A stretch of DNA of 64,000 nt from Oligoflexus tunisiensis (GCF_001748245.1 NZ_BDFO01000001.1:4541471-4605470), one strand, 5' to 3'. Counted from the first letter of the stretch, positions 24,478-33,954 are shown. Notes: generated by a model from the letters alone, not told the origin. Translations and numbers: made by a program.

Positions 24478-25083
24478 TCACGGCTTTTTCGCTGGACTTG
24501 GGGGAGTGGTCACCCGCTGCCGCGCCTCGGGCACGAAGTGAACCTGCTTTTCAAACCGGCCATCAGCGGACTTCAGAGTCACGTAGGATGGAGACGTGGA
24601 GGAATTCTTGGTGAGAATAAAGGCCTGGCGCACGCTTTTGCCAGGCTGCACTTCGACCGTTTTCTCCGTTTTTTCCGGAAGCTGGATGGGATCCTTCACA
24701 CTCTGCGTGAGCCAGAGTCCCGAGACGACGACCATCTGGGCAATGAAACCTTCCAGGCGATCGCCGCCGTTCAAAATGAGCGGCAGGGTTTTTCTGGACT
24801 TTTGGTTGACCAGTTCACCCTTGAGATAAGCAAGTTCCTCGGCACTCGGTTGACGCCAGGCTTCGTTCTGACTTGTGATGGAGTCGATCGCTTCAAAGGC
24901 GAGCGGCTGCTCCGTTCGATTGGTCATCGTGCAAGTGAGGATCACCCAGCGGGCCAGCAAGTTTGCCGGCTGGCAGGTGGTATCCCACGACAGAGCCTGT
25001 TGCTCCGGATCATGGGTGCGGGAGCTGGTGACACAGGCTCCCAAAAGAATCGTCATGAGAAGGATCTTCACCTGAGACTTCAT
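24478..25083 (-). CDS. Lipoprotein, fourth gene of lipoprotein operon
   Basis: 201 residues from ATG 25083 (AGGAAGGA upstream), lipobox LLGAC (Cys17). The mature part is a single beta-rich domain: ILTCTMTNRTEQPLAFEAID, then the LPEKTEKTVEVQPGKSVRQA strand pattern of an Ig-like fold, ending with a Pro/Lys tail. The start is 22 bases after the haem lipoprotein gene. No known family. Probably part of the same envelope complex as the three genes upstream. Confidence 0.7.
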   Translation of the reverse strand: MKSQVKILLMTILLGACVTSSRTHDPEQQALSWDTTCQPANLLARWVILTCTMTNRTEQPLAFEAIDSITSQNEAWRQPSAEELAYLKGELVNQKSRKTLPLILNGGDRLEGFIAQMVVVSGLWLTQSVKDPIQLPEKTEKTVEVQPGKSVRQAFILTKNSSTSPSYVTLKSADGRFEKQVHFVPEARQRVTTPPSPAKKP

Positions 25084-25105
25084 AACGGAAAATCCTTCCT
25101 GTCCA

Positions 25106-26269
25106 TCAAAGTGGAATGCTCGCATACCAGTCCAAAATCGTCTTCGTATCCGCATCCGACAAGGGTGTGCCGGGTGGTGGCGGCATGGTCTTGTTCGTCA
25201 CATGAGTCTTCAGAGCGGCGGCCTTATCCATTGCCGTCTGCTGGACATCCAGACCCGGATGGCAGGCGATGCAATTGTTTCTTATAAGGGGCTGAACTCC
25301 AGCAAGGAACGCCTGCTCAATCGCTGCAGCCTTGGCATCCAGAACGCTGAGTTTCAGCGCATCCTTTTCATAAAGCTTGCCGGCATTCAGCACGAAAGTC
25401 CGGCCCATGAACGTAACATCCTTTTCCCCGGAGGACGCCAGCATCATGGCCACCTGCCCGGGCGTGCCGGCAATGCCAGGATCCACCTTGAATTTGGCCA
25501 CGCGCCAGACCCATTGATTGCCGGGATTTCGTTTCAGCAAAAGCAGCTGCTCCGCCGTCAAAAACCAGAACAGTTCCGGACCATCACCCTGCCCGGCCGC
25601 TGTCACAGCCACCGGCTGACCGCCCTGTTTGGGCAGATCGAGATTCAAGGCACGCACCTTGTCCCCATCGCGGGTCAGGATATTGGCCTTGCTGTCATTG
25701 CTCAGGATCAAACTGTTCGGACCGATAAACAGCAGCTTATGATTCGGATCCGCGAGAAGTTCCGGCGTGATATTCAAAAGGGTCACCTGCCCTAAAACCT
25801 CGGACGGTACGCTGGACGGAAACGCAATGCTCGTGGCGCTGTACAACCAGAAATGCTCGCCCTCCTGCTTAAACATGCGAGTGCCGCTGGGAATGGTCAC
25901 GTCGCTTTGCAGTTTGGTCAAAAGCCCCTGCTTCTCTTCATCCAGCAGCCAGCTGTAGCCGGTCTTGCTATAGATCAGGGTTTTGGTTGGACTGACCTTG
26001 CTGATATGAGCGATGTCATCCAAAAAGCCCTCGGGCATTCCACTGACGTCCACTTCCGCGCTGACCTTTAAAGGCGCAAGGTCGCCGCCATCAGTAATTA
26101 CGGCCTTGCCGTCACTGATTGTGGGGTCATCCACGATCGCATCCCCGCTGCCCACTCCATCGGTGATCGCCTGCCCAGCCTGCCCACGCTGGTCGTCGGT
26201 CTTCACTTTGGAACAATGCGCGACCAGCAGTGCGCCCAAACCCAGAAGCAAAATTCTGCTTGCTTTCAT
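25106..26269 (-). CDS. Lipoprotein with C-terminal haem c site
   Basis: 387 residues from ATG 26269 (GGGGGAG upstream; GTG 26272 is an alternative). Probable lipoprotein Cys19 in LLVAHC, with unusual His at -1. Residues about 60-290 are beta-rich, propeller-like (LIYSKTGYSWLLDE, LLFIGPNSLILSNDS). The last ~80 residues hold one haem c site CIACH (RNNCIACHPG) and a distal Met in NKTMPPPPGTPLSDAD, as in small cytochrome c domains, ending ILDWYASIPL. An electron-transfer or redox-sensing surface protein is likely. Third gene of a four-lipoprotein operon. Confidence 0.8.
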   Translation of the reverse strand: MKASRILLLGLGALLVAHCSKVKTDDQRGQAGQAITDGVGSGDAIVDDPTISDGKAVITDGGDLAPLKVSAEVDVSGMPEGFLDDIAHISKVSPTKTLIYSKTGYSWLLDEEKQGLLTKLQSDVTIPSGTRMFKQEGEHFWLYSATSIAFPSSVPSEVLGQVTLLNITPELLADPNHKLLFIGPNSLILSNDSKANILTRDGDKVRALNLDLPKQGGQPVAVTAAGQGDGPELFWFLTAEQLLLLKRNPGNQWVWRVAKFKVDPGIAGTPGQVAMMLASSGEKDVTFMGRTFVLNAGKLYEKDALKLSVLDAKAAAIEQAFLAGVQPLIRNNCIACHPGLDVQQTAMDKAAALKTHVTNKTMPPPPGTPLSDADTKTILDWYASIPL

Positions 26270-26290
26270 CACTCCTACTCCCCCTCTTTT

Positions 26291-27883
26291 TTACTGAAAC
26301 GCGGTCAGCTGAACAACCTTCACACCCATCAAACTGGTGCTGGTCGTTCCAAGCTGAGTGAGGCGCAACTCGGCCCTGTCGGCCACCTTATCCACGCAGC
26401 TGCCGACATTCAGAAACTGAATGGCTTTGGGCCGAGCGGTGATCGCCACCTCCTGAAACTCCCCTTTATTCGCAACATCACTGTAACAACGAACTTCAAC
26501 CTTGATGTCCTTGAACTCTTCCGTGGCTCCCTCCACCTGGGTCCAGGTGAAACCGAGCTGCCGAATCGGAGCCTTCGCATCCCAAAGGCCAGCCTTGGTG
26601 AAATCAAATTCATTCAAGGTATTGGTTAAATACAGGGTGGCGCCGGTAAAGTCGGTGTACATGTATGGATCCCCACCGTTCCCCACTTTTTCCGCAATCT
26701 TCACGGCCTCGATCCCGCCGGTGGCATTGCCGGGCACTTTCAGTTTGATGAGGTAGACATCACCAACACCGCGCACCATGCCCACCATGCTGCCGTCACC
26801 CAGCGCGCTGAGTGGGCCCACCTGGGCTCCGATGCTTTCCATCAGGTTATAGGTCGCGAAGCCTTTGCATTCCGGAGTTTTATACAAACAATCATGCGGA
26901 TAGATGCTGATGTTGGTTCCCGACGATCCCCAGACCATCGCCTGTCGTGGTTCAAAAGCGAGCGTATAAAAATTGGTGGCATTGAACACGTTGCCCAGGC
27001 GATCGCCGGACATCGCATAACTGCCGTTGCCGTTGGAATTGGGCCCCACAGTCAGGGTGGGAAGATTGGTCGAAACAAAGGCCTTGTTCGGGGCCTTGTT
27101 GATATCAAGAGCGGTCATCGTTTTCAGATCGATGCCGATCGTGGCCCCGCTCACGAACTGCCCGTAATAGTGAAGACGGGCCTGATCGATAAAACAGCTA
27201 TAACCCCATTGCACCGTCGTCGAAATGTTGACCGGCGGCGTGACGGTTGCAAATTTGGGAGCATAGGGCGGCTTGTCATCCTGCTCGATTTCCACGAAAT
27301 TCCCTATGCCGTAGCCGATGCCCAGATAGCGCTTGCCGTTCTTGCGATAGCTCACCACACAGCTGCGTTCTTCAGCTCCGACGCCGGCGAGTTGAAAGTA
27401 ATTGCCCTTGGCTGGCGTCTTATCAATGGCGCCTTCCGGCACTCCATCATGCAGGAAATAAAGGTGACCACCGTTCTTGGCGAGCATGACCGCACCGCCT
27501 TCCAGAACATAGGTACGGGTGCCTCCTGCGGGTGTGGCCTGGGACCAGCTCTTGCGCGTCTTTACCTGGCCTTTTTCCAAAAGCAGATGCTGTACATCAC
27601 CAGCTGCCGTGGCCACCCAAATATGATTCTCCTCATTGGGGGTGAGCGCCTTGGTTTCAAAGCCGCCCTTGAACTTGGGATCAATGACCATATCGGCGAT
27701 ATTTTCAGCCAGAAGATCATGATTGATCGTTGACGGCGAGGTGGCCGGAGTCGATTCCGTCACGCCCGCTGTTTCCGGTTCCGTGGTCCCGATAGCGGCA
27801 CCGCCGCGCAAGCCGCTTTTGTTACAGGCGCTCGCGCTGAATATCAGACCGACGATCATCCATCGTGTCCAGGTTTTTAACAT
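26291..27883 (-). CDS. Lipoprotein, probable propeller, second gene of operon
   Basis: 530 residues, lipobox FSASAC (Cys20), then a GLRGG linker. The body has repeated short beta segments (HIWVATAAGDVQHLLLE, GHLYFLHDGVPEG, RSCVVSYRKNGKRYLGIGY) consistent with a beta-propeller, but repeats are too diverged to assign. The C-terminal ~100 residues form another beta domain with Cys pairs. AGGGAG precedes ATG 27883. Spacing to neighbours is 41 and 21 bases, all on one strand. No enzymatic motif seen. Confidence 0.75.
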   Translation of the reverse strand: MLKTWTRWMIVGLIFSASACNKSGLRGGAAIGTTEPETAGVTESTPATSPSTINHDLLAENIADMVIDPKFKGGFETKALTPNEENHIWVATAAGDVQHLLLEKGQVKTRKSWSQATPAGGTRTYVLEGGAVMLAKNGGHLYFLHDGVPEGAIDKTPAKGNYFQLAGVGAEERSCVVSYRKNGKRYLGIGYGIGNFVEIEQDDKPPYAPKFATVTPPVNISTTVQWGYSCFIDQARLHYYGQFVSGATIGIDLKTMTALDINKAPNKAFVSTNLPTLTVGPNSNGNGSYAMSGDRLGNVFNATNFYTLAFEPRQAMVWGSSGTNISIYPHDCLYKTPECKGFATYNLMESIGAQVGPLSALGDGSMVGMVRGVGDVYLIKLKVPGNATGGIEAVKIAEKVGNGGDPYMYTDFTGATLYLTNTLNEFDFTKAGLWDAKAPIRQLGFTWTQVEGATEEFKDIKVEVRCYSDVANKGEFQEVAITARPKAIQFLNVGSCVDKVADRAELRLTQLGTTSTSLMGVKVVQLTAFQ

Positions 27884-27924
27884 TGCCCGTTACTCCCTCT
27901 TCCCTCAAGCCTGCTGCCCCGTCT

Positions 27925-28434
27925 CTAGTATAAACCAATCGAGGTCGCCGCCACATGCTCGTTGACCATGTAAGCGGCCCAGCTGGTGGCACGGCGCTTC
28001 TCGCCCTTGGCATTCACGCCTTCAATCAGGGTAATGTCCTTCAAATCAAAACTGCCGTCACAGATCAAGGCCGCGCCTTTCAGCGAACCATCGAGTGTGG
28101 CGATATCCTCGTTACGGCAGTCGGTGTCACGCCAGGCCTGTTCGAGCTGGGCCCAGCTCCTGCTGAAGCGGAGTTTTCCGGAAGCATCATGAAAATTGAG
28201 AGTGGTGTCGCCCTTTTCACTGCTGAGCATGCGCCCGCCCCACATGATATTCAATTTCAAGGCGCGGTTTTTCGGAGGCGTTCGCCTCAGCTGCATGTCG
28301 ATGGCGATCGGTTGAATCGTGACCACTTCACCGAGTTTGGGCGAAAGATAACGCGGCTCGCGCGAGCAGGCCGACATCATCAGGCCTAGCGCGAGACCGA
28401 TAAAGGGCCCGACCACGAGTTGGCTGACTTGCAT
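27925..28434 (-). CDS. Lipoprotein, first gene of operon
   Basis: 169 residues, lipobox MMSAC (Cys23). The body is beta-rich with DMQLRRTPPKNRALKLNI and GGRMLSSEKGDTTLNFHDASGKL; two Cys (DTDCRNED, LICDGSF) may pair. AAGGAAGGA lies 7 bases before ATG 28434. As the first gene after a 230-base gap, it is where the operon promoter should lie. Family not recognised. Confidence 0.7.
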   Translation of the reverse strand: MQVSQLVVGPFIGLALGLMMSACSREPRYLSPKLGEVVTIQPIAIDMQLRRTPPKNRALKLNIMWGGRMLSSEKGDTTLNFHDASGKLRFSRSWAQLEQAWRDTDCRNEDIATLDGSLKGAALICDGSFDLKDITLIEGVNAKGEKRRATSWAAYMVNEHVAATSIGLY

Positions 28435-28666
28435 GGTGGCATCCTTCCTTAAGCTTTCTCGTAGGAACTTATCGGCTCAGAAAAAGGCGGCACTAAGAAT
28501 AATTATTGCCCAGGGGAAGTCCATGGAATCACCGCCTCTATTCGGCAGGATTTCAACATTTACGCGCGGTAAGATTCGGGATTTTATAGGCTTTTTCCAG
28601 GAAAGGCGAAGGGGCGAGCCGGGCCGGGTGCCCGTCGCCCCCGTGCAGTATGTTTCCCCTGTAGTC

Positions 28667-29155
28667 TCAGACCGACAGCCTGGATCTCCTGCTCCTCATG
28701 AAGAGGTAGCCGCCAGCCACGATACCGGAAACCACCAAAGCCTTTTTGATAAAGCCCTGACGATTGTATTTCCATTCCGCTTTCCAGCCCATTTCAGCAA
28801 AGATGTTGGGAATGTGGCCTGACTTCAAATCATCAATGAGGCCTTCCACCACGTTGATGCGATCGGCCAGTAGAATCGGCAGCCAGCGTTCCAGGCGTCC
28901 TTCCCCATAGGTATAGGCAAACTCCTTGATCCGACCGCTCAAACCCTTGGGCGGCAGCGTGGTGCCAAAGACTGGTGGCATGCGGGGATGTTCCACCGAT
29001 CGGAATATTTTCACGGAACTTTGTTGCAGCTCGGGAATATCCCAGTGCGCTCCGGTGCCGCCAACCGGCTCCTTTTCCATCGGGACACCGGGACGACGGG
29101 CGGGATCAAGGTCAACTCCCCAGCCGGGAATTTCAGTATTTTCAAACTGCATCAT
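28667..29155 (-). CDS. C-terminally anchored membrane protein paired with alcohol dehydrogenase
   Basis: 162 residues. The N-terminus is soluble with a striking PGWGVDLDPARRPGVPMEKE segment; a middle region (RIKEFAYTYGEGRLERWLPILLADR) is helical; residues about 138-155 (KKALVVSGIVAGGYLFM) form one membrane helix followed by RSRRSRL, so tail-anchored with the N-terminal part probably in the cytoplasm. It starts 12 bases after the dehydrogenase stop, with AAGGAT, so cotranscribed. The role is unknown; possibly it tethers or modulates the enzyme. Confidence 0.7.
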   Translation of the reverse strand: MMQFENTEIPGWGVDLDPARRPGVPMEKEPVGGTGAHWDIPELQQSSVKIFRSVEHPRMPPVFGTTLPPKGLSGRIKEFAYTYGEGRLERWLPILLADRINVVEGLIDDLKSGHIPNIFAEMGWKAEWKYNRQGFIKKALVVSGIVAGGYLFMRSRRSRLSV

Positions 29156-29167
29156 GAGTCTATCCTT

Positions 29168-30322
29168 TCAAAAGGCGCCGCGGGGCGGAACCAGGACGGT
29201 TTTGATACAATGGTCGAGCTTGCTCGAGAACATGTGATAGGCGTCGGACACCTCCTCAAGCGGCACACGGTGCGTGATGATCGCCTTCGGATCGATGCGT
29301 CCCGCCTGTATATGCTCCATAAGTCGCGGCAGATGACGTTTGACGCTGGCCTGGTTCATCCGCAGCGTTAAACCCTTGTTGATGGCGTTGCCAATGGGCA
29401 CGGCGTTGAAGGTGGGTCCATACACACCGACAATCGAGATGTTGCCGCCTTTCCGCACCGAATTGATCGCCCAATAGAGCGCCGTCACCGCTCCGGCTTG
29501 CAGTTTCAGCTTCACACCAGTCAGTCTTTGCAGGGCGCTGCCGCTGGCTTCGGCGCCGACCGCATCGATGCAAACATCAGGCCCGAGCCAGTCGGTGATC
29601 TTTTTCAGATGCACGACAATGTCATCAATCTCCTTGAAGTTGATGATTTCGCAAGGCGCATATTTCCGCACGAATTCCAGACGATAATCGACATGATCGA
29701 TAACAATGACGCGACCGGCGCCGAAGAGCCAGGCGCAACGGGCGGCAAAAATCCCGACCGGTCCAGCCCCAAAGACCACCACGGTATCGCCTTCCTTGAT
29801 ATCGCCCATTTCAGCGGCCTGATAGCCGGTCGGCAGGGCGTCCGTGCACATCAGAGCATCCTCTTCATCCACATCGTCAGGAATCACCATGGGACCGATA
29901 TCAGCGAAGGGAACCCGCACATATTCCGCCTGGCCTCCATCATAGCCGCCGGCTGTATGCGAGTAACCGAAGATGCCACCGACCGCCGTGGCTTCGGGAT
30001 TCGAGTTATGGCAGTTGCCATAGAGTTCCTTCGAGCAAAAATAGCAGGAACCACAAGCAATATTAAAGGGTACGAGAACATGATCACCGACCCGCAGGTT
30101 CTGGACGGAACTGCCCACGTCCTCGACCACGCCTGTGAACTCATGACCGAAGGTCGTCCCCACACGGGTATCGGGAATAAGACCGTGATAAAGATGCAAA
30201 TCCGAACCACAGATGGCGGAACGGGTGACGCGCACGATGGCGTCATTCGGGTGTTCCACTTTCGGTTCCGCCTTCTGATCCGCGCGCACTCGATACGGCC
30301 CGCGGTAGGTCATTGCTAACAT
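29168..30322 (-). CDS. Zinc-dependent alcohol dehydrogenase (glutathione-independent formaldehyde dehydrogenase-like)
   Basis: 384 residues from ATG 30322 (GGAGG 5 bases upstream). GroES-like domain: AICGSDLHLYHG (catalytic zinc Cys), GHEFTGVVEDVG (His-Glu), CGSCYFCSKELYGNC (four structural-zinc Cys). Rossmann domain: VVVFGAGPVGIFAARCAWLFGA and VIVIDHVDYR. The long SALQRLTGVKLKLQAG insert and SIVGVYGP fit the FdhA-type group of long-chain zinc dehydrogenases, which use NAD. Substrate may be formaldehyde or another aldehyde/alcohol. Operon with the tail-anchored protein. Confidence 0.88.
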   Translation of the reverse strand: MLAMTYRGPYRVRADQKAEPKVEHPNDAIVRVTRSAICGSDLHLYHGLIPDTRVGTTFGHEFTGVVEDVGSSVQNLRVGDHVLVPFNIACGSCYFCSKELYGNCHNSNPEATAVGGIFGYSHTAGGYDGGQAEYVRVPFADIGPMVIPDDVDEEDALMCTDALPTGYQAAEMGDIKEGDTVVVFGAGPVGIFAARCAWLFGAGRVIVIDHVDYRLEFVRKYAPCEIINFKEIDDIVVHLKKITDWLGPDVCIDAVGAEASGSALQRLTGVKLKLQAGAVTALYWAINSVRKGGNISIVGVYGPTFNAVPIGNAINKGLTLRMNQASVKRHLPRLMEHIQAGRIDPKAIITHRVPLEEVSDAYHMFSSKLDHCIKTVLVPPRGAF

Positions 30323-30553
30323 AATCACCTCCAAGGTTGAGCCAACGAGAAAGATGATTAGCAAAAGCGAGGCCAGCCGGATGGGTGTTCCACCTCACTG
30401 GCGACACCCCCCCCGGAGGCTGGGACGGCGACTCCTCCATGCGGCTTCCGCGGCCAGGGTGAGGAGGCCAGGGACTGGACTCTCATCAGGAAACGACGGT
30501 CATGGTATAATGGGTCGGCATGCAATAGATCACGAAGGGACCAGGAGGCGTCC

Positions 30554-31348
30554 ATGACACAGCCGATCGAATTCAGGGAAATCCCTCTTTTTCGCTATTT
30601 TGAAACCGATGCCCGTCAGGAACTTCCCAACTGGTTTACCTGGAAACAGGCGAAGCGGGGAGAAGTCATCCTTTCCTATGGAAAACCAGTCCCAGGCATC
30701 TTCATCATTGCCTCCGGTGAAGTCGCCGTCAGCATACCCAATGTCGACAGCCCCTTGGCTCTTTTACGAAGTGGACAATGCTTTGGTGAGATGTCTTTGG
30801 TCGAGGAGGTCGAAACCGCTTCCGCCACCGTAACGGTGCATTCCGCGGAAGTCCGCCTGATGTTCTGCGCGGCCGGTGATTTCAAAAAAATTCTCGTGAA
30901 CATGCCGGGCTGCGCTTATTCCTTTTATAAGGGCGCGGCTCTTCTGCTCTCCTCGCGTCTTCGTCAGGTGAACAGCAAGCTGAACGAGCAGCTCTCTGAG
31001 TTTCACAATCTTATCACCGATGTCCTCAAGGATTCGCAGGTGTCCCGGCAGCTCACCGAAACCATGTCGGAGGTCAATGAAACCGGAGCGAATGTGGTCA
31101 CGAAACTCATGCAGATCATGCCGGTGCTGAACAATCTGCATAAGAAATTTCCGGCTGCAAAACTCGATATCGAACAGTTGCAAAAAGTTCTCGAGGAAGT
31201 TTTTTTGGTCGACTCGCAGAACTTTGATCGCATCTCCCAGCAGCTGGATTTGATTTATCAGCAGTTTGAAAATATCAAGCGTGTGGCTAATGGTGGCACG
31301 GCCATTCCGCTCGCGGGTGACCGAAATCTGTTCCGCAAACCCGCATGA
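30554..31348 (+). CDS. Cyclic-nucleotide-binding domain protein with coiled-coil C-terminus
   Basis: 264 residues. Residues about 10-130 form a cNMP-binding jelly roll: IPLFRYF start, GEVILSYGKPVPGIFIIASGE, and phosphate-binding cassette GQCFGEMSLVEEVETASATV (G-E-M-S present; the Arg that contacts the phosphate in CRP appears replaced by Thr/Ala). Residues about 140-250 are helical with heptad-like leucines (LRQVNSKLNEQLSEFHNLI, LDIEQLQKVLEEVF). There is no DNA-binding helix-turn-helix, so it should act through protein contacts. AGGAGG precedes ATG 30554. Nearby cyclases (34.2-37.6 kb) could supply the ligand. Confidence 0.82.
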   Translation: MTQPIEFREIPLFRYFETDARQELPNWFTWKQAKRGEVILSYGKPVPGIFIIASGEVAVSIPNVDSPLALLRSGQCFGEMSLVEEVETASATVTVHSAEVRLMFCAAGDFKKILVNMPGCAYSFYKGAALLLSSRLRQVNSKLNEQLSEFHNLITDVLKDSQVSRQLTETMSEVNETGANVVTKLMQIMPVLNNLHKKFPAAKLDIEQLQKVLEEVFLVDSQNFDRISQQLDLIYQQFENIKRVANGGTAIPLAGDRNLFRKPA

Positions 31349-31357
31349 GAATGCGGG
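31340..31357 (+). terminator. Hairpin at the end of the cNMP-binding gene
   Basis: CCCGCAT / ATGCGGG, a 7-bp stem with a GAGA tetraloop, spanning the stop codon. No U tract follows, so termination activity is doubtful; it may stabilise the transcript end. Confidence 0.4.
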
Positions 31358-31556
31358 TCCCAGCCTAAAAACCCCCATGTAAAAACTCTGTCTCTCATCC
31401 GCTACAGAGAATGTGAACGGCATCTTTCCTCAAAAAAGGAATGATTTTTTGCGCTGGAATACTTACAAAGACTGATGTGTAAATTCCGGTTCCCCGTTCA
31501 ATTGAACCGACTCAGCTGCGGCGACGGTCGGTTATGTCTCGTGAAGGAGACTGCAG

Positions 31557-33911
31557 ATGGAAAAAATTCTCTACGCATGGCTGCTCATCGTGGCAAGTGC
31601 CGTCTCTTTCTCGAGTCTGCGCCAGGCCTCGTTTGTGTGGGATGATCAGCGCGCTTTGGGCCTCGTCGATAGCACCGACCAACCCGTCACGAGGTCACCA
31701 GCGGAATCCATACGCGACAGCTGGCGCCTCAAGCCTGGCGAAGCGTGGCAGCCGATCACGGGCACCCTCTGGGGCCTCGTGCAGGCGGTCGAGCCAGGTC
31801 AGGAGAAAGCACCGGCACTCCTGCATTGGCTGAGCTTTAGTTTGCATGTCCTGAATAGCATCCTTGTCATGTTGATTCTGACCGTAGCGTTGCAAAGCAG
31901 TGGCGCGGCTTTTGTCGGGGCCCTGCTGTTTGCCCTGCATCCCTTGCAGGTCGAGCCTGTGGCCTATATTGCCGCCACACCGTATGTACTCGGCGCCTTT
32001 TTTGCTTTGGTCGCGCTGTGGCAATATCTCGTTTATGGTGAGTTGCGCACGAGCGATTCCCGGAACCATGGGCGACGCCCGCTGCAGGTGGCCACCATCA
32101 GTTTTGTGCTCGCGCTTTTGACCACACCAGCCACCGCGATCACGCCACTCATTGCCATGCTGCTCGTCAATGTGTTGCCCAAACGCAGCTCTCTCTCCGC
32201 TTCACGGGTGCCTCTCTGGCCCTTGTTTTTGTGGGCTGTTCTGGCGATTGCGCCGGTTGTGTGGGCAATCCGTGCGGATCCTACGCAAACGCTCGCCGAG
32301 CAGACGCCTTTCTGGTATCGCCCCTTTGTCGCTGGTGATGCGCTCATGTTTTACATCATGAAACTACTGGCTCCTGTGATGCTGGGTCCCGATTATGGAC
32401 GCTCGCCGGCTTTTGTCATGAATCACTGGTGGGGTTACCTGACCTGGCTTCTGCCGCTGATCATTCTCCTTTTCATTGGTTATAGTCGCGGCCAATTGCA
32501 GCGCATTTTCCTCGCTGGCTTTGGCATCTTCGTCGCCGCGCTGCTGCCTTATCTCGGCCTCGTGCTCTTCTCCAAGCAGGCCACTTCCACTGTAGCGGAT
32601 TCCTTTTCCTACCTCGCGATGCTGGGGCCGGCCCTTGCCATGGCTGGCGCTGTCGCTCTCGGGCGTCGCGCCTGGCTGCCTGCGGTTTTTGCGTTGGCCA
32701 TTGCGAGCTTCGGCTACTTGACCTGGCGCAACGTTCAGCATTGGCAAAATGATAAAGCGCTGTGGGAACATGCGATCGTCATCAATCCCAACAGTCCGGT
32801 GGTTCATGCCACGCTGGGGGATACGTATCGTCGCGAGGGACAGTGGGAGAAGGCCAAATTACACTATGAGCAGGTGCTGACGGTCAATCAGATCGATCCT
32901 GATATTCACTTCTACCTCGGCGAGATCGAGCAGCGTCATGGTTCAGCGCAGCGTGCCGCCGCCCTCTTTGAAAAAACGCTGGCCTTGAATCCCAACTTCA
33001 CCGAAGCGCACAATCGTTTGGGTCTGGCCTACTATGATCAGGGAAATCTGGATAAGGCTCTGCTCCATTTTCAAAAAGCGGTCGACACGGCTCCGGAAAA
33101 CAGCACCAATCTCCGCTACCTGGGCATGCTGCATGTGCGGCGTGAACAGTACGATGAAGCGATACCTTATCTGACAAAAGCTCTGGCTCTGGCCGACAAG
33201 AGCCGCACCGCGGAGCGCGCGCATTCGCATGCCCTGATGGGTCTTGCCCTCTCACGCACCGGCAAAGGACAGGAGGCGCAGTCACATCTGGAAGCTGCGG
33301 TGAAACTGAATCCGGCTGATCACACCGCACATCGCACCCTTGGTGATATTTATTATGAGCAGGGCGCTTATCAGGATGCCCGGCCGCACTATGAAAAAGC
33401 CTTCAAGGCCAATCCCAAGGATCCTGTGCTGAATCGCAATCTTGGCAATGTGCTGGCGCAGGCCAAGGAACATGACAAGGCGATCCTTTATTTCAGCAAG
33501 GCTCTGGAAATTCGTCCCGACTGGCCTGAGGTTCTCACGAATCTTGGCAACTCCTATTTCCATTTGAAACGACTGAAGGATGCTGAGGCCACCTTGAGGC
33601 GCAGCCTGGCTCTGAAACCGAAACAGGCGGATCCGCATCAGGTGCTCGGTGATATCGCCCGCTGGCAGGGAAAAAATGCTGAGGCCAATGGTGAATACTA
33701 CCTAGCGTTGAAGATCAATCCGGAACATCCGGAAGCCAACTATCGCCTGGGCAACTGGTTCCTCAAAAAGGATCGTCGTGCGGAAGCGATTCATCATTAC
33801 AAGATCGCCCTGCGGGGCGCGCCCAACGAAGGACGTTATATCAGTCAGCTCAGACGCGCGGAACGCAGACAGGATAACCCGAGCCAGGGCTCGGCGGATG
33901 CCACGATGTAA
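31557..33911 (+). CDS. Polytopic membrane protein with TPR repeats (TMTC-like)
   Basis: 784 residues. Residues 1-395 hold about ten membrane helices; the N-terminal FVWDDQRAL resembles the YDD-type first-loop motif of GT-C O-mannosyltransferases such as TMTC/DUF1736 proteins. Residues about 405-770 comprise ten or so TPR units with the typical pattern (for example GDTYRREGQWEKAKLHYEQV, LGNVLAQAKEHDKAILYFSKA, LGNSYFHLKRLKDAEATLRR). Probably a periplasmic TPR scaffold tied to a GT-C-like membrane part; glycosyl transfer is inference. GAAGGAG precedes ATG 31557. Confidence 0.82.
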   Translation: MEKILYAWLLIVASAVSFSSLRQASFVWDDQRALGLVDSTDQPVTRSPAESIRDSWRLKPGEAWQPITGTLWGLVQAVEPGQEKAPALLHWLSFSLHVLNSILVMLILTVALQSSGAAFVGALLFALHPLQVEPVAYIAATPYVLGAFFALVALWQYLVYGELRTSDSRNHGRRPLQVATISFVLALLTTPATAITPLIAMLLVNVLPKRSSLSASRVPLWPLFLWAVLAIAPVVWAIRADPTQTLAEQTPFWYRPFVAGDALMFYIMKLLAPVMLGPDYGRSPAFVMNHWWGYLTWLLPLIILLFIGYSRGQLQRIFLAGFGIFVAALLPYLGLVLFSKQATSTVADSFSYLAMLGPALAMAGAVALGRRAWLPAVFALAIASFGYLTWRNVQHWQNDKALWEHAIVINPNSPVVHATLGDTYRREGQWEKAKLHYEQVLTVNQIDPDIHFYLGEIEQRHGSAQRAAALFEKTLALNPNFTEAHNRLGLAYYDQGNLDKALLHFQKAVDTAPENSTNLRYLGMLHVRREQYDEAIPYLTKALALADKSRTAERAHSHALMGLALSRTGKGQEAQSHLEAAVKLNPADHTAHRTLGDIYYEQGAYQDARPHYEKAFKANPKDPVLNRNLGNVLAQAKEHDKAILYFSKALEIRPDWPEVLTNLGNSYFHLKRLKDAEATLRRSLALKPKQADPHQVLGDIARWQGKNAEANGEYYLALKINPEHPEANYRLGNWFLKKDRRAEAIHHYKIALRGAPNEGRYISQLRRAERRQDNPSQGSADATM

Positions 33912-33954
33912 TTCGCATCGGGCGTTTGCCCAGGCGCCGAGCCGGGGCTCGGCG
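33879..33954 (+). repeat. Two copies of a CCGAGCC..GGCTCGG palindrome
   Basis: CCGAGCCAGGGCTCGG (33879-33894) lies in the last codons of the TPR gene; CGCCGAGCCGGGGCTCGGCG (33935-33954) lies after its stop. Both form perfect 7-9 bp stems with 2-base turns. They resemble REP-like palindromes at a 3' end. Confidence 0.7.

Noticed and set aside
31496..31507. GTTCAATTGAAC, a 12-base palindrome upstream of the TPR gene
   Set aside because: Perfect palindromes of this length are expected by chance several times in 64 kb; no second copy or promoter context.
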